64,000 nt of DNA from Anaspis maculata (lineage: Eukaryota; Arthropoda; Insecta; Coleoptera; Scraptiidae). Location of the stretch: contig OX421966.1 of assembly GCA_949128115.1 (NCBI GenBank), positions 59,951,416 through 60,015,415 on the forward strand, in the 5' to 3' direction. The notes under the pieces were generated by a model. That model saw nothing but the letters and a program-made list of their open reading frames with translations. It did no database searches and was not told the origin of the DNA. Positions 56,054 to 64,000 of the stretch are shown piece after piece. Both the position numbers and the translations under genes were made by a program. Position 1 is the stretch's first letter. Every line of letters begins with the position of its first letter.

Positions 56054-59000
56054 TTATTCGCATAGAATGTGCCATTGCTGGTTGGCTTCCATCGGGTTGG
56101 CGATGGCGCTGTTCCACTGGATGAGGGCTTTTCCTCTGGCGAACATGTACGAACCCAAGACGCACTTTCCGATCAGCTTGTCTGGAAACAAATCCAATTT
56201 TTGATTACACGATTCTCGGAAGGTTATTGGAAAAAATGTAAAAACACGTAAACATTGCAGACAAAAACACACAAGAATATAGGCAGTCGCTGAAGCTTTA
56301 ATTAAAACTTAATAACAAAATGTTGAATAAAGCTTAGCCCAGGCATATTAAATCGAATTCTATCGAAACGACTCCTGCGAGCAAAGGGGGTATGGTCGCA
56401 TTTGCGAAAGAAATTCTACTTTAGTGTAGGTACAGGTGAAAAAATTATAGATTCCAAAGTTGGCTTAAATGACCAAAACAGATACTTTGCTCTACAACGT
56501 ACTGGAACTCAAAATATCTCTGCTGTAGGCTTAATATCTCGATAGTTCAGAAAAAAACAAGTACTGTTTGCCAGAAAAACAACTGAAATGATAATATTGT
56601 CGAGACCACGACGAAATGTAATTCGCCGGAGACCACGACGCGGGGATAAGACACAAAAGTGCACAATTGGCGGAGGAGCTGTGAATCAAAACCCTGGCTT
56701 AGCCAATGGAGTTTTCCAGACTAGCAACAAAGAGCTGAGACTACAGCTGCGGCGAGAAAGAACCAAAGAAGAGATTTTCTTCTCCCTACGACAGAGGATG
56801 ATAACAAATACATCTCAGTCGTCATGGCCATGGACTACTCAAGTAAGTGACCGAAAGCATACGGGTCACTGCTGAGTTGAATTCAACAAAACAATTCCGT
56901 CTAAGGTTGAAAATACGATTTCATTCAAAGCAAAAAATGCCAATTATTTTTAAGGGTTCAAATAGAGCATCAGTATCAATTAAATTGAACTGGCTATTGC
57001 AGGTTGATAATTTTAAACAGTCGTTGAGCGACATCAGGTTTTGAGGTTGAAATGTGCCAAAGTTTGGTTGGAAGAATCTAGAATGTGCGTTGAAGGGTTG
57101 AACCATCGATCAGTTAGCTCATTAGTTCATCAAGTAGGTCGTTGAGTTTGTCAATTACCTTATTATTTCGGTAGTTACCTTGTTAAGTTAGCCAATTAGC
57201 GTATTAATTCATTATTCCATAGTTCGTCAATTTGTTGGTATGTTGGTGCGTTTATTCGTTAGTTCGTCCATTTGTTAGCAGCTCGGTTTGGCTGTTTAGC
57301 TCATGCAGCATTTAGTCAATATCGTTTTCTTTTTAGCTGGTAGGTCGATTCAGTTCACTAGCCCGTTAATTAGCTCTCTAGTTCGCGATCCCATTAGTCA
57401 GTAAGCATTTCGATCATCAGCGACCCTGCTCGTTAGTTTGGTGGATCATTTACAAGGTCGTTACCGAGTTTTTTTTTCAGCTGGAACTTATTCGGTTCAA
57501 GCTTGTTATCTCACTAGCTCGGTAGCTCATCAGTTGACTCGTTAACTTGTCAAGTAGCTTTTTCCTCGTAATTCAATTGTCTATTAGCTTGTTAGCATTC
57601 AGCAGCTCATTAATTCGTTAGTTTGGTGAATCAACCTTCTTACAAGCTGATTGTGTACTTACTCAACTAATTAGTTCGATAGATCGATAGATATATAGGT
57701 TTGAAATTTCGTTTGATACGCCATTAGCTTGTTAGCTCATTGAATCTCTTGATTTGTAATCCAATGAACCGCTACCCCGTTCGCTATTCAATCAGTTAAG
57801 CTGTTTAATTAGCTCGTTGCCCCTTGAAAAATCATCTCATTAGCTCCTCAATAGTTAACGCTGTTAGCTGGCTATTTTGTCAGTTCGTTATTTTTTTTTT
57901 CTGGATTAGCTCAGTAGCTCGTTCGTCTTTCGGCAGGTCACTTTTTTTCAGCTAGCATTATATTTAGTTTGTTAGCTCGTTAGCTCGATAGCTCATCAAT
58001 CCAGCTTGTTCATTTGTGAAGAGCTCGTTGTTTCATAATTTGATAAGTTTGTGAGCATTTGGTTGCTCATTGGTTCGTTACTTCGGGAGATCGCTCTTTT
58101 ACAAGCTAATTACTCAGTTGGTGAGTTCGTTGTCTCCTTTGTTAGTTTTCAAGTTTCGTTACTGAACTGCATCAGTTAGCTAGTTGGTTCGTCAATTAGA
58201 TCGTTAGTTCATCAAGTAGGTCGTTAAGTTCGTCAGTTAGCTTGCTATTTCTTCAGTTTACCTTGTTAGTTCGCCATTTAGCTAACTAGTTCATTATTCC
58301 GTAAGTTTGTCAACCCAAGAGTTTGTAAGTTCGTTCCTCTACAGGCTCATCACTCAATCAATTTGTTAGATTATTCGTGAATTTTCAAGTTTCGTTAAAT
58401 TCGTGAGAGCTGATTAGCTGTTGGTTCGTTGAATTAGGTACTTGCTTCATAGTTCAATGATACGTTATCTTGTTTGCTAACTAATTAACTTAACTCCTTA
58501 GTTTACTCATTAGTTTGTAAAAATGGTCATGTTGGTCAGTTCTGTTTGTGAATAGTTCATTAGTTCGTTCATAATTTCGTCAGCCTTCTTTCATCTGGTT
58601 TGTCAGCTCTGTAGCTTATTAATTAGCTCGTTAACTTGTCAAGTAGCTTGCTCTGATTCGTAGTTCCATTAGAATTTAGCAACTCAGTAAATCGAAAATC
58701 GGTTATTTACAAGCTTATTACTTAGTTCATTAGTTCGTTGTCTCGTGATTCTATTGTTCATCAGCTTGTTAGCATTCATCAGGCATCAGGTTATTAATTC
58801 GGTTATTTGGTAAATTAATTAACCCCTTCACAAGCTAATTATGCAGGTACTTAATTAGTTCATTAGCTCGTTAGCTCTTTGAATCGTTCGATTTGTAATT
58901 CAATGAATCGTCAGCCCGTTCGCTACTTGAACTAAATTGTCCAATTAGCTCGGTGTTTCTTGAAAAAAAATCCCGTTAGCTTTTCAGCTATGCTGCTAAC

Positions 59001-60594
59001 TGACTATTGCATCAGTTCGGCAGTTTTGAAGCTCGTTAATTCATTAATTTATTCGTTATTAGTTCAGCAGCTCTTCAGTCATTTCGGCAGCTCGCTTTCT
59101 TTTCAGCTAGTAATTTATCCAATTTTTCAGCTCATCAGCTCGGTAGCTCATCAATTTGAATCGTTTGATTTGTAGTTCAATGAGTCATTAGCTCGTTTGC
59201 TAGTTGATCAGTTGATTCCTTTTCCATCATTCAATCACTGAGGTTACTTAATCAGCTAGACAGCTCTTGAGAAAGTTGAGTTTTTTGTATTTACAGAAAA
59301 AATGGAAAAAGCCGTGGGATTGTATAACTGATTGCCTACTCACCGGTGATGCTTTTAGGGAGAAAAAAGGATAGAGGCCAGAGAATCGCCTCTTTAAATG
59401 ACCATAATAATAACAATACATACTATGACGAACAACACTTAGAAAGCAATATTTTTGCTGGCGGGTTCATTGTTTCTTGCGGGAAATAAAAGCAAAAATC
59501 TCATTATTTGAGAAAAATTTCCTTAAAAGTTGCCTTGATGATCGTAAACTTTATCCGATAAAATTCTAAGCTCCTCATACCTACGCTATACCGGCTTCAC
59601 TGATTTTTCGTGGTAATGAAGGCAATTCTTTGGGGCCTTCCTTAAACACCAAAAAAAAAATTGTGAATATTTTTGTTTAATATGAAGTTTTAAGTTTCTT
59701 TTCGGTCACTTCCTTTGTCCTTTATTTGAAAGAAAACCTCTTTAAACGAACCTCAGCGACTTATCAAATTGAAACTGGGGCAATATAAAGTATTGTACCT
59801 CTTCTTGTTATGTAAGATGATGATTGACAGGAATTTCATACGATTATGTTCGGGTGATTATTGAAACAAGAAAAGAGAAGAAGATGACGGTGCAATTCAA
59901 GAATAACATCCTCCGAGATTCGTGTCGTGCGTTTAAAGAACAGTGAAAGTACTTACCTACCTACTACCGCCAGGTACTACAACAGGAAACTCTCCCACAG
60001 CGAAAACTATATAATTTCAGATTTACGTAATGTATAATAACTGTACCATTCTATTAGTCCGGTTGTGGGAGTACTATGAGAGCGAAATCTCAACATTCAT
60101 CATCACTCATCAGTCATCAGGTACCAAGACGGTATCCTACCTATATATCTTAGGTTGGTCAGTCTTACCTACTTTCAACATGCAAAAATTAGTGCAAAAA
60201 TCTGCTACAGAAAAGTTTAAACCTACTTTACAAGGTAATTCTGGTGGATAATTCTGGTTAGAACAACGAAAATGCTTCTAAGCAACCAAGTATGCAACTA
60301 AGAAAAGAAACAAAAAACGAGAAAAAGAAGAAAAGAGAATGAAAATGAAAAATGAGACCAAACACAATAAGCGAAACACGTACCCCTACCATAACCGGAT
60401 GTGGATTGGAAAACGTGAAAAGCCAGGCTGGTGATGTCCACTTGCGAGGGTTGCAGCTTGAAATTGAAGCCCTCTGTGAAGGTCACCGCGCCGTCCTTGG
60501 ACGGCCTGGCCACCCCAGTGCGTTTCTCCTTGACGGCCCTGTAGTGCTGGTTCAAGGTCAGGCGGGTGTAGGCTTCGTGCTTGTCGCCCTGGAA
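56054..60594 (-). CDS. Synaptotagmin-like C2-domain protein, last two exons
   Basis: Minus-strand exons 60594-60390 and 56181-56054 join in phase (TAT G|AC AAG) to give a C2 domain end: YTRLTLNQHYRAVKEKRTGV, FTEGFNFKLQPSQVDITSLA, then DKLIGKCVLGSYMF and the terminus QQWHILCE-stop at 56056-56054. A FNF(K)...Q(L/V)D.TSL strand pair, a LIG(K/E)xxLG strand and a closing W-H-x-L-x-x are hallmarks of a synaptotagmin C2B domain, which acts at membranes in vesicle trafficking. The aspartates that bind calcium in loop 3 (D-x-D) are not evident (STSGYDKLIG occupies that position), suggesting calcium-independent behaviour. The YMFARGK.L..W segment resembles Syt12-type members, but subtype is uncertain. 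Acceptors are TTTTCAG before 60594 and TTTCCAG before 56181; the donor is GTAGGG at 60389. Upstream exons lie beyond the window or further right than I can recognise. The 4.2-kb intron contains a large satellite-like array. Confidence 0.82.
57110..59230. repeat. GTTAGCTC / GTTAGTTCG satellite-like array in intron
   Basis: For about 2.1 kb nearly every 10-20 bases carry a variant of GTTAGCTC, GTTAGTTCGT, ATTAGTTCG or TAGCTCGTTAG. The units are too diverged for a single clear period, but the vocabulary is restricted (GTTAG, TTCGTT, AGCTC, CAATT). Some longer phrases recur, for example CTTGATTTGTAATCCAATGAA near 57748 and TTCGATTTGTAATTCAATGAA near 58898. It lies wholly inside the intron of the synaptotagmin-like gene. 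No coding potential. Confidence 0.85.
59231..60389. other. Remainder of the synaptotagmin-like intron
   Basis: AT-rich sequence without recognised exons or clear repeats. TACCTACCTACTACC tracts occur near 59953-59968. Confidence 0.45.
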
Positions 60595-61019
60595 CTGAAA
60601 ATGTACAGATTTTAGCTTCATTTTACTACAGCGCCAGCATTAAATCGATAATTTCATTTCAAACCACTGACTGGGATAATGGGTTTTCGGACTTCAAAAG
60701 TTTGGAAATTGGGCTAATGCATACAATTGTACGTGGGAAGTGAACTTCAGTCTCACAAGAATTAATAATCATGTATTTATGTAGGTATATAAGAGTAATA
60801 TTTCAATCCAGTTGTCAATAAAGTTACATCAGAGACAAGACTCGGAGTTTTTATTTTCTAATAATGTCATGTTGATACCACTCGGCGTGCTCCGGGGGAC
60901 TGGACGTCGCCGTCGGCCGCATTTCTGTTATCTTCAAAGTAATTCACCAAAACATACTAAGTATAATGAACAAGTATAACGAACTGGAGATCTTCACTCG
61001 TGAGGTTTCGCCTGAAGTC

Positions 61020-63905
61020 CTGTGTCCCAACCTTCAGATCCAGGAAGTTACTGACACTACACGCCATTTATGTGTAGGTACAGATGTGCCCCGTTTTCTC
61101 AAGGGAGCAAACATCTGTTCCTAAGGAATGAAGACTTCGGCCATTACCGAACGAGAGGCTCCACCAAGCTGGGGCATACTGCCACATACCTCCGCAAAAT
61201 TCAAGAAGTTGCCATACTATAGCTGTGTGAAGATCTACAACGCCTTGCCTCATCCCCTGAAAGTGATTCATACGAGTACAGGATTCAAGAACGAGCTGAA
61301 GAGGGTCCTCGTTGACAGTCCCCTATACAACGTTGACGACTTCGTCGATCGCGTTCATAGGCCAGTCAAATAAGGAAAGCTGGAGGGAAAAAACTGTTGG
61401 AGTTTTGGAAATTTGACAGTAATGTCCGGTAAGGTGTACTGTTAAACATACTAAAAGTCCCCAACTCTACCTATTGAGCTCGAACCGCCATCTTGGAAAA
61501 ATGGTCCTTCGATACAGTTTTCTGTTTATATTCCGCTAATCGTCAGAGATATTCAATTCAGTTTAATAAAAAATCAAAGCTATAAAAATGTCTACAAAAA
61601 TTGTTTCATACCGATTTTTTTCTCGAATCTGTTGAAATTGATTAAATTAAATTAACAAAAAAAAATCAAAAAATAAGCGATTTTTGCCTATGGCTAGAGA
61701 TATTGTCTTCAAAATTTGTGAAGATGTTGGCAGTCTACATCAAAGCTAAACGTGACAGTTGAGATAGAAAAAAAAATTGCGAAAATATTTTTTTATTTTT
61801 TTTTATAATTAAGCAAAAATTTGGTTTTCGAATTTCACATTTCCAACAGGGCGGAGTAAAGGTTTCAATCGAACATCAATCAGTTTTGATATTTACATAT
61901 TGTAAGACAAGATTTCATAAGTATTGTGCCTTCACGAGCTTCTAGAATGCTCGATATGAATTAAACTGAAAGAATAATAGCTAAGTCCAAAAAGTGTTGT
62001 CGATTGGTTCTGAAGGAAACATTTCGAAACAAAAGACATCAGCGAAGGATATACAGGAGGTCCAAAGGTTATTCAACTGTATATGAGCCCCATATTGATG
62101 TGCCTTATCCAAAATAGTACAAAAGAATTATTCAAAATGTGAAAATCCACCCTGTATAACAAAAAGTAACGATACAAAATGGAAGTAGTAGATCATACCT
62201 GGTGCCAAAAATACAGCTTTTACATTGCTGACAAAAAAGAACAAAATTATTTGATTTATTTGAAAGTTATTAGTCCTCAAACTTGACTTCACAAATTTCA
62301 GCCAGTCAAATAGGGAAAAGTAGAGAGAAGTAACGGTCGGAGTTTCAGAAATTTGACAGGAATGTTCGCTAAGGTATACTTATAAACATTCTAAAAGTCC
62401 CCGCCTCTATTTATCGCGCTTGAGCCGCCATCTTGAAAAAATGGTCCTTCGATCAAGTTTATTACCATTTTTCCAAGATGGCGGCTCGAGCACAACAGGT
62501 AGAGGCGGGGACTTTTAGTATGTTTATAAGTATACCTTGGCGAACATCTCTGTCAAATTTCTGAAACTCCGACAGTTACTTCTCTCTACTTTTCTCCATT
62601 TGACTGGCTGAAATTTGTAAAGTCAAGTTTGAGGACTAATAACTTTCAAATAAATCAATCAATTTAGTTCTTTTTTCCAGAAATGTAAAGGCTGTATTTT
62701 TGGCACCAGTTATGATCTACTACTTCCATTTTGTATCGTTACTTTTTGTTATACAGGGTGGATTTTAATATTTTGATTGATTCTTTTGTACTATTTTGGA
62801 CAAGGCACATCAATATGGGGCTTATATACAGTTGAATAACCTTTGGACCTCCTGTATATCCTTTGCTGATGTCTTTTCTTTTGAAATGTCACCTTCAGAA
62901 CCAATCGAAAACACTTTTTGGACTTAGCTATTATTCTTTCAGTTTAATTCATATCGAGCATTCCAGAAGCTCGTGAAGGCACAATACTGATGAAATCTTG
63001 TCTTGCAATATGTGAATATCAAAACTGATTGATGTTCGATTGAAACCTTTACTCCGCCGTGTTGGAAATGTCAAACTCAAAAACCAAATTTTTGCCTAAT
63101 TTAAAAAAAAAAATAAAAAAATATTTTCGCAATTTTTTTTTCTTTCTCAACTGTCACGTTTAGCTTTGATGTAGACTGCCAACATCTTCACAAAGTTTGA
63201 AGACAATATCTCTAGCCGTAGGCTAAAAATCGCTTATTTTTTGATTTTTTTTTTGTTAATTTAATTTAATTAATTTTAACAGATACGAGAAAAAATCGGT
63301 ATGCAACAATTTTTGTAGACAATTTTATAGCCTTGATTTTTTATTGAACTTAATTGAATATCTCTGATAATTAGCGGAATATGAGCAGAAAACTGGATCG
63401 AAGGACCATTTTTACAAGATGGCGGCTCGAGCTCAATAGGTAGAGTTGGGGACTTTTAGTATGTTCAACAGTACACCTTATCGGACATTACTGTCAAATT
63501 TCCAAAACTCCAACAGTTTTTTCCCTCAAACGGAAAAATTTGTTCTAATTTGACTGGCCTATCAGTAGCAAGTCGTCCTCGTCCAAATTGTACCTGTTTG
63601 TCTTATGTGTATAGACAATACAAATAGAGAAGACCATATGTTATCACCACCGTCGTCACGGATATTAGGGCATCAAAAATCAGCCAACCTTTTTTTGAAT
63701 GATGAACTTACCTGGTTCCTACGCAACCGTAAAAATCCGTGATGACATGTGTCTTTTCTATTTGTATTGTCTATACCCATGTGATTTAGTACCTATACGA
63801 TAAACGTGATTATACATTATTATGTAATCTGACATACCATGTTCGCTGCCTGGCAGCCTCTTAATGGTCAATAAACTTTGATTGATTGATTGATTGATTG
63901 AATAG
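61020..63905 (+). pseudogene. LINE 3' end: RT C-terminus and (GATT)n tail, split by a palindrome
   Basis: The frame 61128-61358 contains SCVKIYNALPHPLK and ends FKNELKRVLVDSPLYNVDDF, the same C-terminal signature as the 26262 relic (VK-[IF]-[YF]-N-[AS]-[LI]-P plus L...YN/YS..(D/E)F). The 2.2-kb element 61360-63559 interrupts it at TA; removing it continues the frame to a stop at about 63611. The 3' UTR then ends with AATAAACTTTGATTGATTGA and a (GATT)5 tail, as on several LINE clades. The 5' part is missing. Confidence 0.72.
61360..63559. mobile_element. 2.2-kb perfect-ended palindrome with four copies of a ~155-bp module
   Basis: Two ~1.1-kb arms (61360-62455 and 62466-63559) are inverted copies meeting near 62460. 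Ends are GGCCAGTCAAAT and ATTTGACTGGCC, flanked by TA (61358-61359, 63560-63561). A module starting GCCAGTCAAATA(A/G)GG and ending CCATCTTG-AAAATGGTCCTTCGAT occupies both the outer end (61361-61514) and inner end (62301-62455) of the left arm in direct order, and is mirrored in the right arm. The arms also contain an internal CACCCTGTATAAC. No transposase frame; the TA target suggests Tc1/mariner-type mobilisation. Confidence 0.88.
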
Positions 63906-64000
63906 TTCATATTGAATTTATGAGTGAGTGAATATAGCATCTCTAAGTATAGTTTACACTAGTACTTAATTAGAGCTCGATAGGTGTCATGTGGGAGGCG
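63562..64000. other. LINE 3' UTR, tail and right-end spacer
   Basis: Inside the LINE 3' UTR, GTGTATAGACAATACAAATAG (63608-63628) is mirrored by CTATTTGTATTGTCTATAC near 63759-63777, a ~170-base hairpin-type insertion. After the (GATT)n tail (about 63878-63900) nothing recognisable follows to the window end. Confidence 0.55.

Noticed and set aside
57110..59230. Interstitial telomeric repeat (TTAGG)n
   Set aside because: GTTAG words are frequent but no run of consecutive TTAGG units is present, so the array is called only satellite-like.
60352..60615. 87-codon plus-strand frame over the synaptotagmin-like exon
   Set aside because: Antisense shadow; the minus-strand frame has C2-domain motifs and matching splice phases.

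Overview
This is eukaryotic, AT-rich nuclear DNA from an insect. The evidence is short phase-consistent introns with GT-AG ends, an arthropod-type core promoter (TATA box plus a TTCAGT initiator), an insect-type troponin C, and very dense transposon debris. Frequent TAGGTA/TACCTA tracts and abundant CAGGGTG-ended palindromic elements resemble what I know of hemipteran (Sternorrhyncha) genomes, but I cannot fix the order from this alone.

Host genes. Four loci look like genuine host genes. (1) A two-exon plus-strand gene at 3567-6359 encodes a 227-residue protein I do not recognise. (2) A minus-strand C2H2 zinc-finger array gene lies at 22000-23164. (3) A complete plus-strand troponin C gene has its promoter near 50129-50165 and coding exons 50229-50234, 50300-50574, 54578-54726 and 54829-54857. 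Its EF-hand pattern predicts a single calcium site, as in the flight-muscle F1 (TpnC4) class. (4) The last two exons of a minus-strand synaptotagmin-like C2 gene lie at 60594-60390 and 56181-56054; the rest is off the right edge.

Mobile DNA fills most of the remainder. It includes non-LTR retrotransposon fragments (5119-5960, 26262-27393, 61020-63905), a decayed Ty3/gypsy pol (32170-34352), a tRNA-derived SINE (35067-35402) and a broken multidomain transposon gene on the minus strand (42960-47636). There are many long-inverted-repeat (foldback) DNA elements. Several have clear target-site duplications: an 8-bp one for a hAT-like element at 8821-9329; TA for the elements at 14715-15296, 20816-21482, 26569-27314, 27472-28390, 53397-54136 and 61360-63559; and TTAA for a 2.27-kb element at 37757-40027 that carries a YqaJ-exonuclease remnant. 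Three ~225-bp MITEs share GTTCCAC ends.

Tandem DNA: a ~265-bp repeat (about 900-2170), a degenerate minisatellite (13600-16260), diverged ~330-bp repeats filling the long troponin C intron, and a 2.1-kb GTTAGCTC/GTTAGTTCG-type array inside the synaptotagmin-like intron.

The window reads as gene-poor chromatin whose introns and spacers grew by successive, nested insertions. The insertion order can be reconstructed in several places: LINE then MITE in the first gene's intron, tandem repeat then foldback element then MITE and a second palindrome in the troponin C intron, and LINE then 2.2-kb palindrome at the right end.
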